Below, one piece after another: positions 27,163 to 35,588 of a stretch of 64,000 nt of DNA (position 1 is the stretch's first letter; each line of letters opens with the position of its first letter). The notes beneath the pieces are model-generated. The model had not been told where the DNA came from, ran no database searches, and saw only the letters and a program-made list of their open reading frames with translations. Position numbers and translations under genes: made by a program. Source of the DNA: an uncultured Flavobacteriaceae bacterium (lineage in GTDB: Bacteria; Bacteroidota; Bacteroidia; Flavobacteriales; Flavobacteriaceae); NCBI GenBank assembly GCA_947503105.1, contig CANNCM010000001.1:1-64000 (forward strand). Direction: 5' to 3'.

Positions 27163-28098
27163 TCAAATTCGTTGTGGGATGATGTCTAATATATCATTTG
27201 GAAGACTTCCGATATTTATTAATTTAACAGCCGCTACATTTAGGGCATAGTTAATACAACTTTCAGTGTTTTGATTTTTGACAAAAGCCGTCAGAAAACC
27301 GGCCCAAAAAGCATCACCAGCACCAGTTGAGTCAGCAATTTTATCAATTTTCACAGCTTCAAAATATATGATCTCTTTTCCGTTTTGTGAAACCTCAACG
27401 CCATTTTTACCTTTTGTTAAGCAGACAAAATCTACACCTAAATTATGAAAAAAATTAAACATTTCTTGCTTAGAAACAGACTCCCCAAAAAGCCTTTTAC
27501 AATCGTCAGAACTAATTTTGATTAACGGATTATATTGGCAATATGATTTTATAACACTAATTGCAGTTTCTCGGCTATGCCATATTTTTTGTGAAAAATT
27601 GACATCTAAACTAAGTTTTAATCCTAGATCGAATGCAATTTTAGCATTTTCAAGAATGACAGATTGTGATGGGTTTTTGCTTAAAGCAAAACAAGTGGTG
27701 TGAAAAATTTTAGCTCTAGCAATTTCGCTTTTAGATATTTGTGATCTATCTATGTGAAAATCTGCTTCTCTTTCAGGTTTGAAATCTGGAGTACTTACAG
27801 ATCTTGAAATATAGATTTTGGATGTTTTTTTGTTTTTTATTTGTTTTATTGCTGAGGTATTTACATCCGTTAAATTTATTGCATCAATAATATACTGGCC
27901 AAATTCATCATCTCCTACGGATGCAATCAATTGTGTCTTCATCCCTAATTTTGAACAATTAAGAGCCAGATTTGTTGCAGACCCCCCAATATGCTGAGAA
28001 AATGTTTGAGTCTTGCTTAACGAATCTGAAATATCATCTCCTATAAAATCTATTAGAGCTTCTCCAATACTTAAAATTTGTAACTCTTTTTCGTACAT
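27163..28098 (-). CDS. PfkB-family sugar kinase, probable fructokinase
   Basis: The 311-residue kinase has the N-terminal PfkB signature HIGGSATNLALNCSKLG and the C-terminal ADSTGAGDAFWAGF, which holds the anion hole and the catalytic Asp. It transfers phosphate from ATP to a sugar in the cytoplasm. The gene follows an invertase-like hydrolase by two bases and a plant-SUT-like symporter lies upstream, so fructose released from sucrose is the most likely substrate. Ribokinase-type activity remains possible from sequence alone. Confidence 0.88.
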   Translation of the reverse strand: MYEKELQILSIGEALIDFIGDDISDSLSKTQTFSQHIGGSATNLALNCSKLGMKTQLIASVGDDEFGQYIIDAINLTDVNTSAIKQIKNKKTSKIYISRSVSTPDFKPEREADFHIDRSQISKSEIARAKIFHTTCFALSKNPSQSVILENAKIAFDLGLKLSLDVNFSQKIWHSRETAISVIKSYCQYNPLIKISSDDCKRLFGESVSKQEMFNFFHNLGVDFVCLTKGKNGVEVSQNGKEIIYFEAVKIDKIADSTGAGDAFWAGFLTAFVKNQNTESCINYALNVAAVKLINIGSLPNDILDIIPQRI

Positions 28099-28100
28099 TA

Positions 28101-29276
28101 TTACTTTAGTAAATTGTTGTTATTCAAAGATTGTTCAAGGATTATCTCTCCTGCTGCACTCCATCCACATTGTTTGACACCAGAAGGGAGGCATGTATTT
28201 GAGTCAAAATTTTCGTAAAAACTAAAATCTTGTTGAGCATTCAATTCTTTTATTTCCTTCAAAATCTCAATGGAAACGTTTGAGTTTATAGACTGCACTG
28301 CCATACCATAAATCCCATTAATCATTTGCCATGTTCCTCCATTGTGAAATTGAAAAGGATAATTCCTGAATTCATATTTACAGTTGTTTTCTAAAACTTC
28401 CCAATCCTTATCTTTTGGTGTTATGGGCGGCCAAAATGCTGGCAATAAACCAAGTGGTAACTTGCGTCGTAAACTTTCAGAAAAATCAAATACTTTTTGT
28501 TTAAATGTTGAATCACCGATATTTAAAAAAATGGCCAATGAATTTCCAAAAGCATCATACATAGTTTGATATCCAGATGGCGAAATTGAAGCCATCCAAT
28601 AAGTTGACTCCTTTAATTTTTTATGTGCTTTTGGATGATAAGGTTGTTGTGTTTGTGTTTTACGAAAGTTGTCTTCTATCTTCTTTGTAATTTTATGTAT
28701 TTTTTTTTCAAATTCAATTTTAGGCTTTAATTGATGTAAACACCTCAATGCCCAAAGACGTAGAAGTTGATCATAAAAAATATGACCCTCGGTGATGTAT
28801 TCATCTGCCCAATTTCCAGATCTTGGCACATATAGAAGATTATTATTATTAAATTCCCATGCCTGCAATAAACCCAAAGCTCTATTTATTTTTTCTTCAT
28901 ACTGGTTCAATAATGTCATGTCATTTATAGCATAACAGTAATTACATATTCCAATTATATACCATGATATGGTATCCACTCTACCTGCGAGCCCACCAAA
29001 ACTAACCTCAGCATTCCCTTTTTCCTTAAAATAGACATTTGATGGAATATGACCTAAATGATGTTGGTGTTGAGAAAGTGTGATCAAAGTTGATTTAAAT
29101 GTATCCAACAAGGTGCTATTACCGTCAAGTATTGCGGCCAAACCACAAATAACACCATCTCTAGCCCAAACTCTATTGTAATTAGTAGATTGATCTGCAC
29201 TTGCCAGAAATCCATTTTTGGTGCTTAATTTAAATAACAGCTCTATAGCTTTTTTGTATGATTCCTTATGAGTCAT
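28101..29276 (-). CDS. (alpha/alpha)6 glycosidase related to GH100 invertases
   Basis: The 391-residue protein lacks a signal peptide. WARDGVICGLAA (37-48), GRVDTISWYIIG with Asp101, and FHNGGTWQMING (about 309-320) correspond in order to GH100 blocks (VRD, VDSGLWW, YHNGGSWP). The fold is also shared with amylo-alpha-1,6-glucosidase domains, which would be the other annotation. Next to a fructokinase and a SUT-like symporter, sucrose hydrolysis to glucose and fructose in the cytoplasm is the best inference. Its start overlaps the symporter 3' end by 11 bases, so translation is probably coupled. Confidence 0.72.
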   Translation of the reverse strand: MTHKESYKKAIELLFKLSTKNGFLASADQSTNYNRVWARDGVICGLAAILDGNSTLLDTFKSTLITLSQHQHHLGHIPSNVYFKEKGNAEVSFGGLAGRVDTISWYIIGICNYCYAINDMTLLNQYEEKINRALGLLQAWEFNNNNLLYVPRSGNWADEYITEGHIFYDQLLRLWALRCLHQLKPKIEFEKKIHKITKKIEDNFRKTQTQQPYHPKAHKKLKESTYWMASISPSGYQTMYDAFGNSLAIFLNIGDSTFKQKVFDFSESLRRKLPLGLLPAFWPPITPKDKDWEVLENNCKYEFRNYPFQFHNGGTWQMINGIYGMAVQSINSNVSIEILKEIKELNAQQDFSFYENFDSNTCLPSGVKQCGWSAAGEIILEQSLNNNNLLK

Positions 29277-30651
29277 GAGAAGAAAACTTAGGTGTGGAGA
29301 TAAAGAGTGTAAAAATTGCAGCCAAAATTAGAAAAAGAGCGGCAAGTTTTAGAACATTCACTGGATTCTCATTGAGTAAATCATAAACAAATGTTTGCAT
29401 GCTCACAATTTGTATAATCATTGGTATAACAATACACATATTGAAAATACCCATATACACACCTGTTTTATGGCTTGGTATTGAACTTGCCAAAAGTTGG
29501 TAGGGCATTGACATCATGGAGGCCCATGCAAGCCCTAAGCCAATTGTTGACAAATACATCGTCGCAATATCTAAATGACCTTCTGCAAAAGGATTTGGAA
29601 AAGAAAATAATATAGTACTATGGCTCAATTCGGGCAACATAAAAATTGAAATTCCACCAAGAATTAGACAAATAAAATGGACACTTTTTGCGCCATATCG
29701 ATATGCTAATGGAACTAATGCAAAAGCAACAAGAAAACAGACAATATTATATGTTCCATTTATTTGGCCAGTAAAAACTTGAGCTTGTTTAAATCCTTCA
29801 GAATTTTCATCTAAAGTTTCAAAAAAGGAGAGGGATAGTGCCGAAGTTAAATATTGCCAATAACAAAACATAGCATACCAAGTGAAAAATTTTACAGGTA
29901 TAAGTTGTTTCATCGTTAAGGGCATCTCTTTAATGGCAACAACAATTCCAATCATAGCATTTTTAAAGAACCCTCCTTTTTCTTTTTCTTTTCTAATTTC
30001 TTCAAGTTGCTCATCAGTTGGCGGGTATTCTTTTGTTGTGAAAACAGAATATAAAATTGTAAATATTGAAGCAAATGAACCAATAAAAAAGGCCCAATAT
30101 GTAGAAACCGGGATGCCATTTCCCATGGTATCTGTGAGACTAAAGAATCCTATTGAAATTAATATCGCTGGAGTAAAATTTGCTAGAGTTGTTCCCAAAC
30201 CAGTAAAAAAGCTTTGCATTAAAAAACCCAATGATAATTGATTGTCTTGAAGTTTGTCTGAAACAAATGCTCTGTAAGGTTCCATGGCAATATTATTCCC
30301 CGCATCTAGTATCCACAACAAACTGGCAGCCATCCAAATAGATTGAGAATAAGGCATTAGAATCAATGCTACACTAGCGCAAATAGCACCAATAAGAAAA
30401 TAGGGTTTTCTCCGTCCAAATTTTGGAGACCATGTGCCATCACTCATTGCTCCAATTATGGGCTGAATAATCAAACCTGTAACTGGGCCTGCAAGCCACA
30501 AAATTGGTATTTCACTTTCATTAGCACCTAAGTACTTATAAATTGCACTCATATTACTTTGTTGCAGTCCAAAGCTAAATTGAATTCCAAAAAATCCGAA
30601 ATTCATATTCCATATTTGCCAAAAACTGAGCTTAGGTTTTTTATAATACAT
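29266..30651 (-). CDS. Plant-SUT/SLC45-like sugar:proton symporter
   Basis: The 461-residue protein has about 12 membrane helices. The first loop has LIIQPIIGAMSDGTW followed by SPKFGRRKPYFLIG, the same order (QP..G..SD..S..GRR.P) as in plant sucrose transporters and SLC45 proteins. It should bring a disaccharide, most likely sucrose, across the inner membrane with protons. Maltose is the main alternative. A hairpin at 30685-30714 separates it from the TonB receptor gene upstream. Confidence 0.85.
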   Translation of the reverse strand: MYYKKPKLSFWQIWNMNFGFFGIQFSFGLQQSNMSAIYKYLGANESEIPILWLAGPVTGLIIQPIIGAMSDGTWSPKFGRRKPYFLIGAICASVALILMPYSQSIWMAASLLWILDAGNNIAMEPYRAFVSDKLQDNQLSLGFLMQSFFTGLGTTLANFTPAILISIGFFSLTDTMGNGIPVSTYWAFFIGSFASIFTILYSVFTTKEYPPTDEQLEEIRKEKEKGGFFKNAMIGIVVAIKEMPLTMKQLIPVKFFTWYAMFCYWQYLTSALSLSFFETLDENSEGFKQAQVFTGQINGTYNIVCFLVAFALVPLAYRYGAKSVHFICLILGGISIFMLPELSHSTILFSFPNPFAEGHLDIATMYLSTIGLGLAWASMMSMPYQLLASSIPSHKTGVYMGIFNMCIVIPMIIQIVSMQTFVYDLLNENPVNVLKLAALFLILAAIFTLFISTPKFSSHDS

Positions 30652-30684
30652 TATTAAACTTAAAAATTACAATAAAGTTAATTA

Positions 30685-30714
30685 AAAAGAGTTGATGCTA
30701 GCACCAACTCTTTT
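30685..30714 (-). terminator. Attenuator-like hairpin between receptor and symporter genes
   Basis: Ten-base arms (30685-30694 with 30705-30714), extended by an inner palindromic TGCTAGCA, form a strong hairpin. On the minus strand it is followed by TTTTTAATT. It probably ends most transcripts after the TonB receptor gene and lets some pass into the symporter, hydrolase and kinase genes. Confidence 0.65.
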
Positions 30715-30765
30715 CTCCAAATAAAATATCTAATCAAGCATTAATCATAAACAAAATTCAGTATT

Positions 30766-33384
30766 TTAAAAGGTGTATCTTAGCGCTAAAGACATTGATC
30801 TTCCAGGCAATGGTCTAGCTCTTAAATAATTAACTTGTCCCTCAGTAATACTTCCCTCTTCAGATTCAGTAACACCAATGGTATCAAATAAGTTATTAAC
30901 CGATAGGTTTGCTGTCAAAGATTTTGTTACTGCAACATCAATAAAGCTATTTACCATTACAAATCCTGGCATAACTAATTCATTTGAATCTTGAGCATAG
31001 GCTTTTGACTGTCCAATTAAACTTAATCCAAAGAGGTTTTGATTTCCTTGTCCAAAGCTGTATGTTGGAATGATATTATAGATAAAATCTGGCTGTCTTC
31101 TAGGTGTTTTACCTTCATTTGCGCCTGAGTTAATTTCAGCGTCTGTCCAAGTTAATGCTCCTCTTAAGTTAAATTTATCGCTAATATTGTAAGAGCCTTC
31201 AACTTCAATACCCATTGATTTGTAATCATTTTCTATAATACTGTTTGAAGTAGCTTCAAATCCGCCTTCCTCATTGGTTGTTGCACTAAAGAATGTAGCG
31301 TAAAGAACACCACGCTCAAATTTCTGCTTATATCCAACCTCTATTTGAGAAATGAAGTCCAAGGCATTGATACGGTCTCCATTAGTATAATCTAAACCAG
31401 AAAATAAAATTCTATCCGCTTTTGCTGAAGCTCCTTTGCTAATTCTTGCAAAAACAGCTTTATTGTCTTGAAGCTTGTAATTTACCCCTAAAGAGTAAGA
31501 AAAATAGTCATAATCATAATCTACAGCAGTTGCGTTGGCATGATCTATGGAGTAAACATCTTGTTCTGGAGCAGAAATAACCCCATCATTATTCATGTCT
31601 ATTGCAGAAGAACTTCCTCCAGCAAAAGATCCACGTACGCGTCCATTATCGTGACGAATACTTGCATCAATATTTAGATTTTCAGTGGCATCAAAATTCA
31701 AACTCAAATACGGTGCACTCACATTGTATTGTGTGTCATAATTTCTATGAAGATTACCCCAAAATGGAGTTCCGTAGGCATACAATCCATTTTCGCTTAA
31801 TGCATTTCCGGCAGTATCAAAAACATCTATAAGTTGTCCATTGTCTCCATTTACCTCAAGCAAATATGAACTCCACAACCAAGACATCGATACATTTTGA
31901 ATCGATTTAAAGTAACCAAACGTTAAGTCTAAGTTTTCAAATGACTTAGATAATTTAAAGTCATTCATAAAGTTATTAAAATCATTAAGTTCTGTGTCAA
32001 ACATATGAATTCTTGCAACTAGACTGTTGTCTGCAACAGAAGCACCGCTTGTATACTGTAATGTAGAACCTGCTCCAAAGGAACTTGCCATGTCTGCTGC
32101 GGTTCCAAGTTGTGCAGGAAAAGGTGAAACAAATCGGCCAGAATTGAAAGAAAAACGCCCATTGTTTTTTATGGTCCAGTTATTTTCTAATTCAAAAAAT
32201 GCTTCAAATCCAACTGAACTAGATACTGGATGCATCCCATCGCTAACTTTTGAACGTCTTGGCTCGCCATTGACACCAGTGCCAAAATTTTGAGTTAAAA
32301 ATGCACTATGTATTGCACCTGTTGTAGCATCAAAATTGGGAGCATTGTCCCAAGAGGGGTCAGCATTTGTTCCACTAACAGCCATAGGCAAAGGAAGGTA
32401 ACCAGCCGCTCTATCGTTGAGGTATTTTGTATAAAGTCTAACATACCCATTGTCGAACTCTTTGGTTAAATTTAGCTTAAACTGTCCACCATTATTAGCA
32501 GTATATCCTGCTTTGCGAACTCCTTCTCCAGCTCTGTAAAATCCGCCCATGTGGAAATATAATCCATCGCCAATTTTTGATCCATAATCAAAATCCGTTC
32601 TAAAAGAATTGTAATCCAAACCAAATGTTGTTGAAAGAGATCCGCCTTGATTTTTTCCTGTTTTACTGATAATATTGATAATCCCACCTGGTGAATTAGA
32701 ACTCATCGTAGATGCCGACCCTCCTCGGATCGCTTCAATCTTTTTGACGTTTGCATCAAATCTTGTAAAAATGTCGGCAGTTCCGAATGAAATGTCACCG
32801 TATAATAACACGGGTAGGCCGTCCTCTTGTATTTGAACATATTTTGATCCTCCAGAAGAAATTGGAACACCACGAACAGCTATGTTTGAGTTTCCTTCAC
32901 CGCCCGAGGATTCTGAACGAATACCTGGAATCGTTCTAAAAATTTCGGCAGTCGATCTTGGAGCCGATTGATTAATTTTGGAGGGTTGAAGACTGGTGAT
33001 TGAAACACTAGACTCAATTTTTGCTCTTGGGTTTGCAACTCCAGTTACAATAACTTCATTTAAAGATTCTTCATCGTCTTCAAGCTGAATATTAATTATA
33101 ATAGTTGAGCCCTCAGCATTTAGACTTGTAGAGAAACTTGCAAATCCTATAGATGTTGCTTTTAATGTGTAAGATCCATTTTCTACTCCAGCGATTGTGT
33201 AGTTTCCATCAAAGTCAGAAATTGATCCTTTGGAAGTGCCCTCTAGCACAATGTTAACTCCAGAAAGAGGTGTCTCATTGGAGTCAACTACTTTTCCTGA
33301 AATTGTCGTCTGAGCTAACATTAAACTAGTGCAGAATAAAAACACTTTTAAAAATGTCAACTTTAAATTCAATAATTTTTTCAT
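30766..33384 (-). CDS. TonB-dependent receptor, probable sucrose porin
   Basis: The 872-residue outer-membrane receptor has a signal peptide (FCTSLMLAQ), a carboxypeptidase-D-regulatory-like domain (about 25-105, SGKVVDSNETPLSGVNIVLEG), then a plug domain (IFRTIPGIRSESSG, KIEAIRGGSAS, GGIINIISKTG) and a 22-strand barrel ending in LRYTF. No SusD partner gene is nearby, so it resembles stand-alone receptors such as SuxA of the Xanthomonas sucrose locus rather than SusC. Start at ATG 33384 rather than the upstream TTG. It is divergent from the LacI gene. Confidence 0.88.
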   Translation of the reverse strand: MKKLLNLKLTFLKVFLFCTSLMLAQTTISGKVVDSNETPLSGVNIVLEGTSKGSISDFDGNYTIAGVENGSYTLKATSIGFASFSTSLNAEGSTIIINIQLEDDEESLNEVIVTGVANPRAKIESSVSITSLQPSKINQSAPRSTAEIFRTIPGIRSESSGGEGNSNIAVRGVPISSGGSKYVQIQEDGLPVLLYGDISFGTADIFTRFDANVKKIEAIRGGSASTMSSNSPGGIINIISKTGKNQGGSLSTTFGLDYNSFRTDFDYGSKIGDGLYFHMGGFYRAGEGVRKAGYTANNGGQFKLNLTKEFDNGYVRLYTKYLNDRAAGYLPLPMAVSGTNADPSWDNAPNFDATTGAIHSAFLTQNFGTGVNGEPRRSKVSDGMHPVSSSVGFEAFFELENNWTIKNNGRFSFNSGRFVSPFPAQLGTAADMASSFGAGSTLQYTSGASVADNSLVARIHMFDTELNDFNNFMNDFKLSKSFENLDLTFGYFKSIQNVSMSWLWSSYLLEVNGDNGQLIDVFDTAGNALSENGLYAYGTPFWGNLHRNYDTQYNVSAPYLSLNFDATENLNIDASIRHDNGRVRGSFAGGSSSAIDMNNDGVISAPEQDVYSIDHANATAVDYDYDYFSYSLGVNYKLQDNKAVFARISKGASAKADRILFSGLDYTNGDRINALDFISQIEVGYKQKFERGVLYATFFSATTNEEGGFEATSNSIIENDYKSMGIEVEGSYNISDKFNLRGALTWTDAEINSGANEGKTPRRQPDFIYNIIPTYSFGQGNQNLFGLSLIGQSKAYAQDSNELVMPGFVMVNSFIDVAVTKSLTANLSVNNLFDTIGVTESEEGSITEGQVNYLRARPLPGRSMSLALRYTF

Positions 33385-33448
33385 TTTGAACAATTTAAAT
33401 TTGTATTGGTTTTTTGTTAAATAGTGAATAATACTATATAATGTTTAT

Positions 33449-33456
33449 CAAATTTA
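33449..33456 (-). promoter_or_regulatory. Putative -7 box of the TonB receptor gene
   Basis: TAAATTTG on the minus strand matches TAnnTTTG, 64 bases before the receptor ATG. The LacI-type palindromes lie 35-70 bases further upstream. No clear -33 TTTG is present, which would fit a regulated promoter. Confidence 0.4.
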
Positions 33457-33490
33457 CATTTACAAGCCTATTTATTTGTTTTTTTTTAAC

Positions 33491-33525
33491 CGAAATCGAT
33501 TTCGTAATTAACGAAAAGGATTTCG
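33491..33525. promoter_or_regulatory. Twin LacI-type operator
   Basis: A perfect 14-base palindrome, CGAAATCGATTTCG (33491-33504), is followed by a second site, CGAAAAGGATTTCG (33512-33525), with the same CGAAA/TTTCG arms. Their centres are 21 bases apart, two helical turns. Both lie between the TonB receptor and the divergent LacI gene, the natural place for the regulator to bind. Confidence 0.75.
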
Positions 33526-33551
33526 TAACTATTTTTTTGTACATTTAAAAC

Positions 33552-34571
33552 ATGAAATCAGCGACATTAAAAGACATAGCAAACACCTTGGGACTTTCTG
33601 TTCCTACAGTTTCAAAAGCACTTAAAGATTATCCTGATGTAAGTCAAAAAACAAAAACACTAGTTAAAGATCTTGCGAAAACATTGAATTACCAGCCCAA
33701 TGCATTTGCCGTAAGTTTAAGAAAAAGTGAATCAAAAACTATTGGAGTGATTATTCCAGAAACAGTTCATCATTTTTTTTCAAGTGTTTTAAAAGGAATT
33801 ATTCATAAAGCGGAAGAAAAAGGATATTTGGTAATCATTCTTCAATCTAATGAATCTTATACTTTAGAAAAAAAACAAATTGATTTATTACTTAGAAGTA
33901 AAGTGGATGGTATTTTAATATCAATTGCCAATTCAACTTCAGAATTTAAACACCTGACATCCGTAATTTCAAAAGATATTCCGCTTGTCATGTTTGATAA
34001 AATTGCTAAGGTTGTCAGCTGCTCGAAAGTCATCATAAATGACAGAGAAGCAGCCTATAGAGCAACCACACATCTTATCAAAACAGGATGTCGAAAGATA
34101 GCTCATTTCAGAGGGCCCTTAATGCCTCAAAACTCAATTGATCGCTTCCTGGGTTATAAAAAAGCTCTCGAAGATCATGAGTTGATTTACGATCCAAAGC
34201 TCGTATACATATGTGAAGATATGAGTTTTGATGAAGGAAAAAAATATGCTAAGCAACTCTTGAATGATCACAAAGACGTTGATGGTATTTTTGTTAATAC
34301 CGATCTAGTTGCTATCGGAGCTATCACTGAATTAAATGAACAAAATATCAAAATCCCTGAAGATATTTCTATTATCGGATTTAGTAATTGGTTTATGTCT
34401 TCTGTTATTTCTCCATCTCTTTCTACCATCGATCAGCCAGGTTTTAAAATGGGAAAAATAGCATGTAAGCTTTTATTGAAACAAATAAAAAATGAAAGAA
34501 AAAAACAAGTTTTTGAACACAAAACTGTTGAATTAAAAACAAAGTTGATTTTAAGAAACTCTACATTTTGA
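33552..34571 (+). CDS. LacI-family transcriptional regulator
   Basis: The 339-residue protein has the LacI helix-turn-helix at the start (TLKDIANTLGLSVPTVSKAL), the hinge segment YQPNAFAVSLRKSES, then a periplasmic-binding-like ligand domain (IGVIIPETVHHFFSSVLKGI; VDGIFVNTDLVAIGAI; SIIGFSNW). It should sense a sugar linked to the adjacent sucrose-type genes. The twin palindrome just upstream is the likely operator, so it probably controls both itself and the receptor operon. Whether it represses or activates cannot be read. Confidence 0.92.
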   Translation: MKSATLKDIANTLGLSVPTVSKALKDYPDVSQKTKTLVKDLAKTLNYQPNAFAVSLRKSESKTIGVIIPETVHHFFSSVLKGIIHKAEEKGYLVIILQSNESYTLEKKQIDLLLRSKVDGILISIANSTSEFKHLTSVISKDIPLVMFDKIAKVVSCSKVIINDREAAYRATTHLIKTGCRKIAHFRGPLMPQNSIDRFLGYKKALEDHELIYDPKLVYICEDMSFDEGKKYAKQLLNDHKDVDGIFVNTDLVAIGAITELNEQNIKIPEDISIIGFSNWFMSSVISPSLSTIDQPGFKMGKIACKLLLKQIKNERKKQVFEHKTVELKTKLILRNSTF

Positions 34572-34649
34572 TATTATTAATCCAAAGCACAACCTACTGC
34601 TGAACTACAATACAATTTGAATTTTAAACACCATTCAAAAGAGTTTCTT

Positions 34650-35327
34650 TTAAATTATTTTGATTAAAAAATTACACGAACAAAAAAAGCAACCATTTCT
34701 GATTTTGTGACCAGGGTGGTTTTTTAATTCTGAAGTATAATTACCCATTAAAGTAAATAAATCGGCATGTACCTTTTGATCAAGCTGTGTGTAGCTGTAA
34801 AAAAAGCCGTTTTTATCTAATTCTAATTCTAATGCATTAGCCCAATCTCTTTGGTCAATTTCAAACATTTCTATTTGATTAATTTGATTGTAATAGTCAT
34901 TTAGTGATTCTTCAAGTTCTTCGTTTTTCAGATACCTTAAATACCCAGAACTTTTTAAAGATTCGAACGCATCTTTGTTGTAATTTAATTGGACTTCAAT
35001 AATCATCTCAAATATTGCTTTTTGAATCAATAACTGATCTGAAAAATTATTTTCAATCAAGGCCTTAGACACTTTATTACAACTAACAATATGGTCTTGC
35101 CTAAATTTTAATAATCTTTTGGATTCCTTTATGTCTGCATTGATATTAAAGCTAATTTTTTGAAAATAATCTTTCATTGCCCTCTTTTCTATTCTTGTCT
35201 CATTAAGGTTATTTACTTGTAAAGCAATTAGAATACCCAGAACAACAAGAATAATTTCTCCTAATGCGTATTTTACGTAATCAAAGTTTCCATTGGAATT
35301 TTTACGAAATAACTTAAAAAATCTCAT
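34650..35327 (-). CDS. DUF6090 family membrane-anchored protein
   Basis: The 225-residue protein opens with MRFFKLFRKNSNG, then the typical DUF6090 membrane segment YALGEIILVVLGILIALQVNN and NLNETRIEKRAMKDYFQKI, followed by a helical domain. These proteins are abundant, often multicopy, in Flavobacteriia and have no known function. The last 20 residues (NGCFFCSCNFLIKII) look unlike a normal ending; a recent frame change near the 3' end is possible. It is convergent with the LacI gene. Confidence 0.75.
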   Translation of the reverse strand: MRFFKLFRKNSNGNFDYVKYALGEIILVVLGILIALQVNNLNETRIEKRAMKDYFQKISFNINADIKESKRLLKFRQDHIVSCNKVSKALIENNFSDQLLIQKAIFEMIIEVQLNYNKDAFESLKSSGYLRYLKNEELEESLNDYYNQINQIEMFEIDQRDWANALELELDKNGFFYSYTQLDQKVHADLFTLMGNYTSELKNHPGHKIRNGCFFCSCNFLIKII

Positions 35328-35385
35328 CTATTTTATTTTATTTTATTAAATATAATTAGAAATAATGTAAGGGTATTAAATAGAA

Positions 35386-35420
35386 AAAACGGTTGCACTT
35401 TATAAAAATATAACCGTTTT
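35386..35420 (-). terminator. Probable terminator of the rhamnose operon
   Basis: Arms AAAACGGTT (35386-35394) and AACCGTTTT (35412-35420) pair across a 17-base AT-rich loop, followed on the minus strand by TTC and T-rich sequence. It lies 170 bases after the stop of the formylglycine-generating enzyme gene. The long loop lowers confidence. The rest of the 261-base gap (35328-35588) shows no gene. Confidence 0.45.
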
Positions 35421-35588
35421 ATTGTTTTAGTAGATAACGCATTGGAAATATCGAACATTTTTACACCCTGATATTTAATTAGTAAATATAAATTATTAAT
35501 TCTAATTACGATAGAATAATCTCATCTCACCATTCCAATATTCGAATGGCTATTTAATAAAAGAATCACTCAAAGTTTAGTGGTGAAT

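Noticed and set aside
35530-35549. Inverted repeat CCATTC...GAATGG after the FGE gene
   Set aside because: Six-base arms and no T-run on either strand, so it is not supported as a terminator.
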